From positions 126,001-186,000 of the forward strand of contig NMRA01000563.1 of assembly GCA_002633005.1 (NCBI GenBank): 60,000 nucleotides of DNA, read 5' to 3'. Position numbers and translations under genes: made by a program. The stretch is from Phoronis australis. Its lineage: Eukaryota; Phoronida; Phoronidae. Each line of letters begins with the position of its first letter. The first letter of the stretch is position 1. Positions 10,384 to 21,512 of the stretch are shown here, piece by piece. The notes beneath the pieces are model-generated. The model searched no databases. It was not told the DNA's origin and saw nothing but the letters and a program-made list of their open reading frames with translations.

Positions 10384-10832
10384 AAAAGGATAGTAAACCC
10401 TGTGATGATTTCCAGCAATTCTCGTTCTGTCACCTGCTAATGTATCACTGGCGTCAATCTTCCAAGTTAAAAGAATACCAAACCCGGTTTTATCCTATTA
10501 ACAGATACTAAAAACGACTTTCCCACCCAGTTCTCTGAAACAAAATAATGCTGCGTAACGGCTCGACATGAGTTTTGAGGAAAATCAGAAAACCCCTTAC
10601 AAATTCAGGTAAAGGAGCAAGCGTGACCTACGCTTTTAGCGAGTTACGCGGCATCTGTGGGAAAAGACTACCCACCAAGGACCATAATGTCCAATTCGTG
10701 AGATAGTGGGTATGAATTCTTAGTTGATTCCTGCTTTATCTTTCAAGATTGACGCCATTGATGCAACAGCAAGTGACAGATAGAGGATTGGTTGAAATAA
10801 TCAAAATATTAAGGTTTAGAATCTTTTTTAAG
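10384..10832. mobile_element. About 450-bp MITE with long degenerate inverted ends
   Basis: The left arm (AAAGGATAGTAAACCCTGTG through GGCGTCAATCTT) is the inverse of the right arm (AAGATTGACGCC through AAGGTTTAGAATCTTTT), with about 80 bp of similarity. A second copy lies at 25596-25942 and an inverted partial copy directly to the right. No coding capacity. Confidence 0.75.
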
Positions 10833-10845
10833 GGAGAAATCACGT

Positions 10846-11100
10846 GAAAATTCATACACCCCTTGTCAAAGTTTGGACCATCCTTGGTGGGTGGACCTTT
10901 CCCACAGTTGCCGTGTAATTCGCAAAAAGCGTAGGTTACGTTTGCTCGTTTAGCAAACTTTGAAAGGAGTGTTCAATTTTTTTAGCAAACGGGTTGTCAG
11001 TGGTTACAGAGTATTATTTTGTTTGAGGGAACTGCAAGGGAAATTCATTTTTGGTATCTGTCAACAGGACAAATCCGGATTTGGTATCCTTTTAAAAATG
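10846..11100 (-). repeat. Inverted partial copy of the neighbouring MITE
   Basis: Read on the minus strand, it repeats the core of the element at 10384-10832: ACCTACGCTTTTTGCGAATT, GTGGGAAAGGTCCACCCACC and TTTAAAAGGATACCAAATCC align in order with that element. The pair forms a large head-to-head arrangement. Confidence 0.6.
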
Positions 11101-11529
11101 CAAGAACGTACTTAGTTTTCCGTATTTGTAAGACATGCAGGCAATTTCGTATGCGCATGAAATCAATAGTACGCGGTCGTTGTTTTCGTTATAAGTACAC
11201 CACTCGGCGCATCTAATAACCGAAGTGTCGTTTACTTTTGCACGCAAAAGTATGAAAATTAAACGTGGGTTCGAAAGTTTAGATATTTTCGGAGTAGTGA
11301 ACCTTCAGAGTAGCGAACCTTCAGAATAGTGGGCTGTGTCCATTTCCAGCGATGTAAGTAACACGCAAAATACAATCAGATAAAAATTTCGTCAAGTCAT
11401 TTTCATACTAAAAAAGCACGTCTGATTTGAAAGTTTGGCGGGTCGACCTTTGCAAAATATCAAAGGTCCTCTGTTCCAGAAATTCGAACCACCCCCTGCG
11501 CTATGCTGGCTACGGGCCTGTTAAGTCCA

Positions 11530-12870
11530 TAAAATCGTTAAAGATGGGGAGAAAATACACCTGTTACAAAATAATTCATGAGACATAAAAAGCTGCCCGA
11601 GTCCAGCAAATCATAAATATAAGTAATACGCTTTTATAACATCACTTGTAAAAAACTGTTGTGTCATTAACAGTTATATTGCTCTCGTACCAGATTGGGT
11701 AATGTCGAATATCTTCATCCTTCTCAGTGTCCCAAATTTGGGAAAAGTAATCAAAAACCTCAAACCAAAATGAATTTGTCATTTTCTGTGAACACTTATT
11801 GTAAAAACCACACAGTTCTGACCACACAATAAGGGATGAAGCAACAGCCATTCTTTCCAAACAAACATCATTGGGTGAACTAAGTTCGTGGAACCAGGAT
11901 AGCTTATGAGATTTGATAAAATATTCAAAGTGAATCATTTTACAACCTCCTTGTGAAAAGTTTTGTATCATTTCAATTCTCTTTAATTTATTACCTTTGC
12001 CACGGCTAGCAAACCTGACAAACACTAGTTAAAGGTTGTGTGGTTGGCAATGACAGGGCAAGGAGTAAATGAACCAGCATAGGTAACAAGAGATACCTAA
12101 TTACAGCGATTCTAACGAGAGGAGTTAATTATTTCCTACGCCAAGTCATTATTTTTCTTTCGATTTCAAATCGAAAATAGTCTTGGTGTTTTCACGTATG
12201 TATTTTGCATTTATAAAACCTGTTTGAATCTTGCTAATCAGCGACACTTTTAATGACCCAAGGTGAGCAAAACAACCAGATAGTATCTTGAACGATGTGT
12301 TAAGCAAGGAAATATGTCTCAATTTACTCAGGTATTATCTGGGTTCCCTTTGGAAAGACAGCAATAACACCTTGGTTTGGGCTGGCTGGTAGGCACCTGA
12401 GTCAAAAGCTATAATTAAACGATCTGATGCAAAAACTTGGCAGATCATCCACTGAGAATCCATCCGGGTCCATCGCTTTACTCTTTTTCATATTTTTCGG
12501 ACACATTCCGCTTCACAAATTGTTACGGGAGCGTCCAGAATTCTCCCTGTGGTATCTCTTTGTTTTGTAATTTGATCTTGATTTCATCAAGGTTGTTAAA
12601 GTCAATTTCTTCTGCAAAGTTGTCTCTGAACTTATACAGATGCTTACTTCTGTTAAAAGCTCAACTTGTTCAGTTATGACTCGATTTTTAGAGGTAACTA
12701 ATTTTGTTATATTTGTGTTGGTGTATTTTATTTTTTACAAGCTGAAAACTATTTGGTATGCTTTTCGCCTTGTTTTGCCCATCTGGCTATTGATCTGATG
12801 AACCGTCCTTGCATTAAAGGATATATCGACATTGTTCTTCTCTGGTGGCTTTGTCCAACACTTCATCGAT
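11530..12870 (-). pseudogene. Tx1/L1-like LINE reverse transcriptase, decayed fragment
   Basis: Read on the minus strand in several frames, the pieces occur in the order expected for an L1/Tx1-clade reverse transcriptase. Near 12460 there is KAMDPDGFSVD (finger motif); near 12360 GVIAVFPKGTQ; near 12290 ISLLNTSFKILSGCFAH, which matches RPISLLNTDYK; near 12060 VIRYLLLPMLVHLLLALSLP. From 12025 an open frame of 127 codons has IQNFSQGGCKMIHFEYFIKS and ends PIWYESNITVNDTTVFYK, the family's C-terminal linker. Frameshifts and stops separate the pieces, so it cannot encode an active enzyme. Confidence 0.7.
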
Positions 12871-13456
12871 ATCTACAGGGAACCAAACTCGCTTAGCTGG
12901 GGCAAACAGTTAATTTTTAGTAATATTTTATTCTTTCTTTGATTGCAAAATTCTTTCTTTTGCAAAAAACAATTATCTGTGATCTAATATTCATTAGAAG
13001 AAATTAAAAAATACAAGGAATCTTTTATAACAAATTGAATCTCCTCCGGTTTAATTCGATTGATATTTTCTCAGTTTTATAGGGAGAAGCGGCATATTTT
13101 GAGATGACCTCGAGTATTTCAGGTACAAATAGAGTGGTGAATTCTGTGTCCTACAAATAGGAATAGTTAAAGCCCTAAAACAAGTAGTTTAGAATCTATG
13201 CTCGCATTTTCTTGAAACTTGGAACTTCGAAATTGTTTCCAGGCTTCAAGCTCCAACTCATCCAAACTCTTAATCTGTGACATTTCAACACGAAACATAA
13301 AAGATTAATTTTCCAGGATCCAATGTTGAACTTCAACATGAAAATTTAACTCGAAACTTGCCCGATCGTCGACCATGGACGGAACATAGAATCATTGTTC
13401 AAACCTAGCGGCATAGAGAAAGAAGGAAAGTACATGAAGTCACGTGGACTATAGTG

Positions 13457-14692
13457 ACTCTGCGCGTGTAAGCGCAGAGTACTGTTGTTCCTGGGTTTTC
13501 TTCAATTTTATTCTTATTCTTCTTATTCTTCTTCTTCTTCTTCTTCTTCTTCTTATTCTTCTTCCGACCAATTTTGAGGCTTAATAACTCCAAATTGGGT
13601 GCAGGTACGGTCTTTAAATTCAGCATATGACTTTTGACAGTATATAAATTTTGATTGGTTATATAATCATATTCCATATTGCACCAGAAGAGGTCGTTTG
13701 GTGCAAAGGTCATATAATTTTCAAAATGCTACTCCTCCTTCAGTTTTAAAGCTATCTTTTTCAAATTCGGTGCACAGGTATAAGTCAACATGACAATTTT
13801 AAAAATTACTTTTCTAAGAAATCGAGTCATCCAATCAGGTGAAATAGGTCAAAGGTCATTAGGTGCAAACTAAAATTTTGAGCTAGACACTTCAAATTTA
13901 CAGGTCTGATTGCCACAGGTATACAAATCGAAATCCAAAGTTTCAGGTCATTTAGTGCAAACATGAGGTCATTAGGTGCATTTTACTTCTGAAAATTTGA
14001 CCTTTTCAATCAGCAAGTATTCTGATGTGTCAACCGTTAGACAACTGTGATTCTCAGCGTTAAACACATTTTCCATGGGCTTTGCAATAATTCTCCTAAA
14101 GATGCTTAAAATGCACCGGATAAGGTCAATTAGTGCAAAGGTCATGTAACGTTCAAAATGTTATATCTCTTACGTTTTTCAAGGAATTCTTTTCAATTTC
14201 AGCACACTGGTGTAAGTCAACATGCCAATTGAATACCCTACTTTACTTCGCAATAGGCCTAACCAATCAGAAAAAATAGGTCAAAGGTCATTGAGTGCAA
14301 ACTAAAATTTTGAGCTAGAGACTTCAGAATTACGTATCTGTTTACTAAGTGCGTTTGAGTTTGAATTCTAAATTTTCAGGTCATTTGGTGCACCCATGGG
14401 GTCATTAGGTGCATTTTTCTTCTGAAAGTTTGACCACTTCATTCATCTTGTATTCTGAAGTGCTTAAAGTAAAACATCTGTGATTATTAGCATTAACCAC
14501 ACTTTTAATAGAGTTAACAATTACTCCCTCATCGGGGCTCATAATGCACGGAAGAGGTCAATTAGTGGAAAGGTCATCAAAAAATTAATATGTAATTTCT
14601 CCTACAATTTTAAAGAATTCCTTTTCATATTGGTAAACGGGTTCCTGTCAGTAACTTCCCATAATAATTCCAGTAATACGCACGCGCAGAGT
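13457..14692. mobile_element. 1.24-kb element: perfect 12-bp inverted ends around a 432-bp tandem array
   Basis: ACTCTGCGCGTG (13457-13468) and CACGCGCAGAGT (14681-14692) are perfect inverted repeats. The left end also folds on itself (ACTCTGCGC, 6-base loop, GCGCAGAGT). Just outside the right end is a 12-bp perfect hairpin, GTTATTGTCACG-C-CGTGACAATAAC (14695-14719). Inside, landmarks such as GTGCAAAGGTCAT recur at 13701, 14133 and 14566, about 432 bp apart, giving roughly 2.5 diverged copies rich in AGGTCATTAGGTGCA. No open frame of note. Confidence 0.7.
13500..13566. repeat. (TTC)n microsatellite with TTA interruptions
   Basis: The TTCTTC tract with TTATTC interruptions lies just inside the left end of the 13457-14692 element. 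On the minus strand it gives a poly-Lys artefact frame. Confidence 0.95.
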
Positions 14693-14739
14693 CCGTTATT
14701 GTCACGCCGTGACAATAACCTTTCTAGTTTTCATTTATA

Positions 14740-15342
14740 ATCCGAGCTGTACATTTTTAGTGCCAGGAGTGCCCGAGCTTAAACACCTCTCTTAGGTACT
14801 GCTGAGTGCGTGACTGATCAGCCTAAATCATCGATGTCAAGTAAGAAAAGCCTATTTGTAAAAATTCAGTGGGTAATTTGACCAGAGTTAAAGGAACGAT
14901 AAATCCGCGTCGTCGGTGAAAAAATGATTTAAGTTTATATACCACTATTGTCATCTTTTTCTTCACTCAGTTCGGAAAGGATTTCTTGAGAAAGGTCAGG
15001 TCGATAATACTTCAAATCAGGTACATTATGTTGCTTGTCACGGTGGGATAGTTTCAGTCAACAAGGACGTTAGGGAAATTCACGAATTGTATTGACGGTA
15101 ACAAACCTCAATTAAAACCAAAGAATAATATCGCAATACCGTTGCTTTTGAAGGGCAAATCCACCTGTCCTGTGAAGAACATTCATATGGATTTTTTAAT
15201 GCCAGATTTCTTTAATTTGAGATTGCAAATTCTTAAAACGGAAACGTGAACAGAACAAAAGGTGATTATCTTATATTCCTAACCGCCGTTCGCAAAAACC
15301 GCAGGTCGAGACATTAGTTTTTAACTGGCCTGTGCGGGATTG
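14740..15342. other. No gene or repeat recognised
   Basis: Both strands were read; no convincing exon, structured repeat or RNA gene was seen. Confidence 0.3.
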
Positions 15343-15458
15343 ACGGACCGTGTGTTGACCGCAGATGATAGCCGTTGGTGGAGGGAACATGTATGAAGTC
15401 ACGGACCGTGTGTTGGCCGCAGATGATAGTCGTTGGTGGAGGGACGATGTATGAAGTC
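15343..15458. repeat. 58-bp direct duplication
   Basis: ACGGACCGTGTGTTGACCGC starts at 15343 and again (one base changed) at 15401. The two 58-bp units differ at only a few positions, so the duplication is recent. Confidence 0.9.
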
Positions 15459-15459
15459 A

Positions 15460-16500
15460 CGCCAAGAACAAACCGGGTGTGCAATAGACTTTACGTGGAA
15501 CTGTTCTAAGAATATTCTTTGTGAGTGTAAAAAGATCGACTCTTATATTATTTTGTGCAAAGACACCGAGTTGCTGAAGTCGACGGAGTTGCTTAATTAT
15601 CGCAATGCATTAGGCCTATGTTTACACGTTTTTTTAGATTTTCAGTAAAATATTGCTTTAACAGTTTTCCTGCGTCTGCTTTAATTGTGTCACTGGAAGT
15701 CAGGTCGTAACACTCGGGAACAGCGCTTTGTACAAGTCATTTTTTCTTCCCGAAAAAGCGTCCTTGGGTGCTACTTCGTCCTACTCTTTCGACAAAGCCT
15801 TAGGTACTTTGTGGTGATGGGCGGAATTTATTGGTAACCGCGCGTGCGTTATCAAATCAATATGACCAAAGCTGGAGAGAGGTGCAAGTAATTCACGTTG
15901 CGTCACTCAACCAATCTTGAGCACAAGTAAAGAAGCGGGTTATGTGGCCCCAAGTTTTAAAAAATGCATTCTGGATCCTCTGCGGTCGCCTCAAAACGTG
16001 TTCTTATCCACGCACCCTTTCAATCTGTAACTGGCAACTGTTCACGAGGGGAAGTAGAAAATATTCAAATTGGACATGAAAATGTTCATTTGAAGCATCA
16101 AGGCATGTGTCCCAAATAACCAAAAAGTGTGACTGCTTAAAAAAATTAGAATAAAACAAAGAAACAATACCATTGACTGGAAACGAAAGACAGAAGAAGA
16201 TGAAGACCAAGGACTGCTTGCGAATTATACAAAGGCACTATTCTCGATGGTGTTATAACGATATTTTACTAGTACTGCTCCGAAAGAATTTCAAAAATAC
16301 TATTTCTTTTGAAGATCGTTATTAGGAAAGCACCTTACCCCAAACAGCACAGTGCGCTAGAGTGATTTTGCCAATATGAACTTACTTTAAACACTTGATG
16401 GAACTGTGCTCAACCGTCATCTTCAGTTGGTCTCCCACTGTCCTTAATGGTTTCGTCCCTAAACCAAGATCATCTCTAGTAGGCGGGACAACAGAGTTGA
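15460..16500. other. Non-coding stretch leading to the retroelement 3' side
   Basis: Nothing was supported between 15460 and about 16390. 16390-16500 lies just 3' of the stop codon of the minus-strand retroelement frame and may be its 3' untranslated tail. No A-tail was recognised. Confidence 0.3.
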
Positions 16501-18177
16501 TCAGGCTCTGCCTGACGGTTGTTGATGGTATTGCTGTTGGTGCTTCATCCATATCCAACAAGATGCCTGTTCAGCTTCGGTGGCCACATCGCGGAGAAGA
16601 ACCTTCTTTCCTGTCGCAGAGACGCCCAGAGACCTTGCCATAGCAGTAACCGAGCTGGCCGGAAAACCACGGCAACCAACCTCCACGGAAAAACTCCAAC
16701 ACCTCCAGCCGTTAACGTGGCAGTCACTCCTCAGATCAGTATATTTCAGGTTCTTCCGCTCATGTGCCTCTTCTACCCTACTCTCCCACGGAATGGTGAG
16801 CTCGATCAGGATGATCTGGTGGGAACTATCCGAATAAAGAATCAAGTCAGGGCGCTGGGTAGTCTGGAAAATGTGCTGTGGGAAGGATGACTGGTGACCG
16901 GCAAGATCAACCCACAATTTCCAGTCGTTGGCTGTGTGAAGGATGCCTTTCTGCGCTGGTGACTTCTTCTTTTTTGCCTCATCGCCACTTCTTCTGAAAC
17001 TGATAAATTCGATCCGGTGGCTTCTTGACTTTGGTTTACTCTTGACTTCGTCAACCAACACCCTTGCGAAAACTTTCAGTACCTGGTTGTGCCGGTAGGT
17101 GTACTTTCCTGATGCCAAAGACGCGCTGCAATATGACAGAATGTGTTCTAAAGAACATCTGCGTCCACACTGAATACAGCTCGGGTTGTCAGTAAGACCC
17201 CAAATAGCAAGGTTGCTGGGAGTAGGCAGTACATCATAAACAGATCTGATGAGAAACTTTGCTTTCAAAGGCGACATCTTCCACAAGTCCGCCCACTTTA
17301 TTTCCCTTTGCAAGACTTTGTCCCACTTCGTCCACGCCCCCTGCTGACCCATCTGAACTGCTCGGGCATACCTTCCTTCGTTCTCTGACAATCTAACTTC
17401 TCTGATTATTCTGTCTCTGTCTGGGTTTTTAAGTCTCTTCCTTGCTGGATTCCCGGTCTTGTAGCCCAGTCCTTGCCTACCCTGGCAAGCACTTCCTATT
17501 AGTTGCTTGTGCCTCAGCCGGCTTTCTGCTTCGCTGATTGCCGACGTGGTGGACCACTTACTGCCGGTACGTGACTGGGTGATGCAACCACTGATAGCCT
17601 GGTCAGATGTATTCCGCAGAGTGATACTGGCTCGCACTTTGGTAACTTTATATTCCTCCACCACAGATGAGACCGGAAGAACGAGTTTCGATGACTTGCA
17701 GTACAGCCCGACGTTGCTGAATGATGCAGGTAGACCAAGCCACCTTCGAATGAACCGGCTCGCTGCTCTTTCCATTTCCTCAGCTGAAGACGACGTGACG
17801 TCGTAGATTAACAGTGGCCACATAAGCTTCGGGAGCAAGATGAACTGGTAGCACCAAAGCTTGAATCTTCCGGGTATGCCGTCTTTGTCGATCTTCTCAA
17901 GCCAAACCTTGAGCTGGGCTTTCACATCCTTGACACGGGATGTGTCTCGTAGGCTGCTATCATAGTACTTGCCAAGGCACTTGACTGGTTGTTCACTTAT
18001 TGTTGGAATTCTGCATCCTGCTATCGAAAACGTCTGTCTCTTGAGCAACACGCCTCTGTTGATAATTAGTGATCTGGACTTCTCTGCCTTGAATGACATA
18101 CGGGCCCATTTAGTGAGCTCTTCTAGGCAACGGAGAATTGTTCTGGCTAACGCAATAGGCCTCCCAAAGCTGAACAT
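16501..18177 (-). CDS. R2-superfamily non-LTR retrotransposon protein, C-terminal 558 codons (5'-truncated)
   Basis: A single uninterrupted frame of 558 codons. The first 40 residues (LTKWARMSFKAEKSRSLII) match the segment just after the reverse transcriptase catalytic motif, so fingers, palm and the YxDD box are missing. A long thumb/linker follows. Near residue 345 is a zinc knuckle CIQCGRRCSLEHILSYC (C-x2-C-x7-H-x4-C). Near residue 450 is a restriction-like endonuclease core, RPDLILYS ... IELTIPWE ... EAHERKNLKY, of the PD-(D/E)xK type, followed by GW and a VEVGCRGFP tail. A knuckle plus a C-terminal restriction-like endonuclease is the hallmark of R2/R4/NeSL/Hero-type elements. The first Met is internal, because homology breaks off into T-rich DNA at about 18180. 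The element is dead through 5' truncation but the frame is intact, suggesting a young insertion. Clade not resolved. Confidence 0.85.
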   Translation of the reverse strand: MFSFGRPIALARTILRCLEELTKWARMSFKAEKSRSLIINRGVLLKRQTFSIAGCRIPTISEQPVKCLGKYYDSSLRDTSRVKDVKAQLKVWLEKIDKDGIPGRFKLWCYQFILLPKLMWPLLIYDVTSSSAEEMERAASRFIRRWLGLPASFSNVGLYCKSSKLVLPVSSVVEEYKVTKVRASITLRNTSDQAISGCITQSRTGSKWSTTSAISEAESRLRHKQLIGSACQGRQGLGYKTGNPARKRLKNPDRDRIIREVRLSENEGRYARAVQMGQQGAWTKWDKVLQREIKWADLWKMSPLKAKFLIRSVYDVLPTPSNLAIWGLTDNPSCIQCGRRCSLEHILSYCSASLASGKYTYRHNQVLKVFARVLVDEVKSKPKSRSHRIEFISFRRSGDEAKKKKSPAQKGILHTANDWKLWVDLAGHQSSFPQHIFQTTQRPDLILYSDSSHQIILIELTIPWESRVEEAHERKNLKYTDLRSDCHVNGWRCWSFSVEVGCRGFPASSVTAMARSLGVSATGKKVLLRDVATEAEQASCWIWMKHQQQYHQQPSGRA

Positions 18178-18180
18178 TTT

Positions 18181-18237
18181 CCTATTTTTTTTTTATCAAA
18201 TTCCCACATTTTCCTACTTTTTTATCAAGATTCAGTT
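18181..18237. repeat. T-rich direct repeat at the retroelement truncation point
   Basis: TTTTCCTA followed by a T run and ATCAA occurs twice about 35 bases apart. It abuts the 5' truncation of the retroelement frame and may mark the insertion junction. Confidence 0.4.
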
Positions 18238-18608
18238 GTCGATAAGGACATTTCTTGAATCTAACTAAGAAACAACTAGTAATCAGAACGCATATAAATT
18301 GCAGTAATCATGCTAACTGTATCAGTTTGATTTCTTAGGATGTTGGATTGAACAATGGTTCCTTTTTGAAATCGGAAATTGTGGTATTCCAAGAAAGGCT
18401 GCTTGTAATAAAAGCGTCAAAGCTGGTTATATATTCATCCTCCAGTCATTAAAAGGAGGGTAGAAGTTGGACATTGCCTGAATTCATTTGGATAATCTTT
18501 GGTTGATGAAAGGTTATTCTCCATTTTATGAATTCCTTCAGTCGAATTTTCATTTATTTGTTTTTATATGTATTTGCATTGCAATTACAGTGTTCATTTT
18601 AGAAAACT

Positions 18609-18668
18609 GGGTCTTGACTCACAGGGCCTCAAGTCTATGGGTCTTGACTCACAGAGCCTCAAGTCTAG
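18609..18668. repeat. 30-bp tandem duplication
   Basis: GGGTCTTGACTCACAGGGCC and its remainder repeat once after 30 bp with one or two changes. It lies in a small chance open frame (18488-18748). Confidence 0.9.
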
Positions 18669-18779
18669 GGGCCAAAGTTGGAAGACATATTGGTCATCAA
18701 TTTGTGTCTTCCGTTCATGCATTTGCGGTTTTGTCTTGCATGCTTTAGCTTTACTTTTGCTTGTGTTTAACTCCCTCTA

Positions 18780-19540
18780 GTGGTGTATGGAGCTACGCGT
18801 TTCCTTCATTTCCTTTCTTATAAAAACCTAACCACTGGTATTTTTTATGCCTTCCTGGCACATCCTCGCGATGCTACACTGGTCCCAAGGCTTCTCTCTG
18901 CATATAATGTTTTCGTCCGGGTTTGCAGGCAGGCTCGTGTATTAGTTTATGTACGGTCTGTTAAAAAAAAAACACTTCCAAGCTTTTCCAACAACATTAT
19001 TGCGAAGTTTTCACATGAATGTATTTTTTCTTTTATTTTCGGAAACATGAACAACACTGGTCTCGAACCTCCCTTGCCATGACAACATTTGGTTTGTAGC
19101 ACTATAGACTAGCACTAAATGAATTGAGATGCCACATAACTGATTGACAAAAGTGACGGCATTTTGAAACTTCTTTACTTGACAACATCTAGATCGGCCT
19201 CATTGGATACAAAAATCATTTGCTATTAAGGTGCAGTAGGAAAAAGTCCGAGGTTTATTTTGTGAGGGTGACTAATCCTGAGTTCTGGGAGAGGTAAGCA
19301 CAAAAACGAAACAAGGTAAAACTTGCATGAAAACTTCTTAAACATCGAATCTTTGTAATAAAGCGTTTGTTGTTTTATGAATCTGGTCGAAGCTAGTCAG
19401 GGCCTAGTGTACCCCTAAGATAGCGCCCAGACTGCAGACAGTTGTTCAGCCGTTTCGTATCAGTGTATAAATATGGGTAGCCTGCTATCTATTGGACCGC
19501 AGGCTGGCAACAGTCTCCCTAGATGTTGCAGTAACATATA
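18780..19540. other. No gene recognised
   Basis: The open frame at 18780-19082 contains a long A-run-coded lysine patch and no domain. No other structure was noted. Confidence 0.3.
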
Positions 19541-19554
19541 CTGACGATTTCATA

Positions 19555-19795
19555 AAGATGGTTTAAATTTAAACTTGGTTTAAACTGGACTTAGACTAGG
19601 TTTAAAGATAACCCGCATTTCATAAAGGTGGTTTAACTTTTAGACCAGTGGTCTAGTAAAACCTGGTTTAACTCCAGTTAAGACCTGGTCTAAATCAGTT
19701 TTCATTTCACCAACGAGGTCTGTATCCCTTAGAACTGTTTTAAAATCTTACACCAGGTTTAACTTTAGACTTGGTCTGACCCAGGTTTAATATTG
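19555..19795. repeat. GGTTTAAx-rich imperfect foldback region
   Basis: The motifs TTTAGACCA, GGTCTA and GGTTTAA(C) recur about a dozen times in both orientations, for example TTTAGACCAGTGGTCTAG and GACCTGGTCTAAA. Borders are unclear. It could be a degraded MITE. Confidence 0.4.
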
Positions 19796-19920
19796 TTAAA
19801 TATGGCAGACTTGCACGATATAGGTGCAACTGAATGATCCCACGATGTGCATTTAAGACGCAGTTTTAGAGAATAGACTATTTTCAATTTTCAGTTACAA
19901 CGACACAAGACCAAACATAA

Positions 19921-20078
19921 CAGGGGCGGATTCAGGACTTTTTAAAAGGAGAGGAGGTCGGATCAAGGATTTTTTAAAAAGGGGGTTCAAGTCAACAATT
20001 TGAAAATTATAGATTTGATATCACTAAAATCAAGGGGAAAAGGGGGTCCGGATCCCTTGACCAACTTTATCCACCTAT
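19921..20078. mobile_element. hAT-like short element, degraded
   Basis: The left end CAGGGGCGGATTCAGGA resembles the common hAT terminus CAGxGGCGGATCCAGG. The candidate right end CTTTATCCACCTATG pairs with it at about 10 of 15 positions. No clear 8-bp target duplication. Confidence 0.35.
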
Positions 20079-20407
20079 GCGTAGACCTATACGTGTTGCA
20101 GGGTGTCATTCGGATTCCTCAGAATACAACTATTCGAGCAAGGCGTCATTGTTGTTTGACTGAAGACGGCATCTTCTGACTCTTCTGAGTGATACCACCT
20201 CCAATAATGGGCCCCGATTTAAGGTTAGAGGGCAGGGGTCCTGCCCCTCCCCTTTGGCCGCAAAAATAAACACTAACATGACAAGGAAATAAATTTGATC
20301 ATTTACTATGTTGCGGTTAATCGTGAGCATGTACTTTAATGTGTGTACACAGACATTACAAAATTAAAAATGTCCCCTCATGATACCTTATATCTGCTAC
20401 TGGGTCC

Positions 20408-20570
20408 CAGAGGCGGATCCAGGATTTTGAGTTGGGGGGGCAGTGCAGAGTATAAACCAGGATTTTGCCCGTCAGACATTCGCACCCCCGAACTGCCAAA
20501 TGGAATATGGGAGAATGTTAGGAGGAGACATGGCCCCCTTGCCACCCCCCGCCCCACTAAATCCGCCACT
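20408..20570. mobile_element. hAT-like MITE, about 160 bp
   Basis: The left terminus CAGAGGCGGATCCAGG faces ATCCGCCACTG at the right. The string ACTGGGTCCC occurs across both borders, consistent with a target duplication overlapping the termini. The interior is G/C-run rich and non-coding. Confidence 0.65.
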
Positions 20571-20699
20571 GGGTCCCTCACCGTTTTTCTTTTCAATTTT
20601 TCAACAATTTCTTTCTGGCCTTCATTTTTTGTGATTGAATTTGGTTTGTTTGTATTTGTGAACATGATGAGAATGAAAAAAAGATCACTTGCTCGGGTG

Positions 20700-21512
20700 T
20701 AGCTGCACTCTTCTTCAAGACGGCGGCCCCTGCTGCATTTGTGTCTTCCAAGGTAGCGACTGAGAAATTGACTGCCATTTCAGGTAGCCCTCAAACAAGC
20801 CAGATTTGCAAAAAAAAACTAGTTGGTTGACAGAACTTTTGAACCACATTTTTGGAATTGGTAGGAAATTTGCTTTCAGCATCTAATGTTTGCTTGGTGG
20901 TTTTATTTTGGGGTGAAAAGTGTCAATTTTGTGTTTTTTGGCCTTTCGTAGACTGCGTTGCTTTTCAGTAGGAGTGAAGGATTCAAAAATACAAGAGAGA
21001 ATAAAGTTTCTGTGCTCATCTGTAGGGCTTGCGATGTGAAATGACTCAAAAAACTTTTCATTCTTTGCATACAGTTTTTGACAGTGAAGAAAGGTGACGA
21101 GTACATTGACGTGTGTTCTGATGGGCAAACCCCTGTGAGAACTGCTCTGTGCCCCCTTTTACACTTGCGGCAAAAATTCTTACAATTCCAACACTCCAGC
21201 CTCACCGACCAATCACTTCAGTGGCTGCCATTTGTCTTGTAAGATTCCGAGCATACTCGTGAAACATTCGCTTTTCACTTGCGTGATTTTGCGAGATCTT
21301 GCTCTCGCAAAAAACTCGGTCTACGAACGCTCTCCCAGTCGGACCAAAAAGTGCAATTAGAGCAGTGTAGTAGCCATACCTCAATGCCGAACTGACTGCT
21401 GTTCGTATCTATGTTGGACATGTCATTACAAAACCATTCTGTTTCTTTAAGTCTGCTTTTGGCAAGTGAACTGTCTAGTTTAGTTTCCATTTGAGTCATT
21501 TTTGTGATAAAG
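20700..21512. other. No gene recognised
   Basis: Several minus-strand open frames of 60-128 codons overlap here but show no domain, splice structure or signal sequence. The part of the 21275-21661 frame above 21542 belongs to the LINE fragment. Confidence 0.3.

Noticed and set aside
13405-13713. Minus frame with a poly-lysine run
   Set aside because: It is the translation of the TTC/TTA microsatellite.
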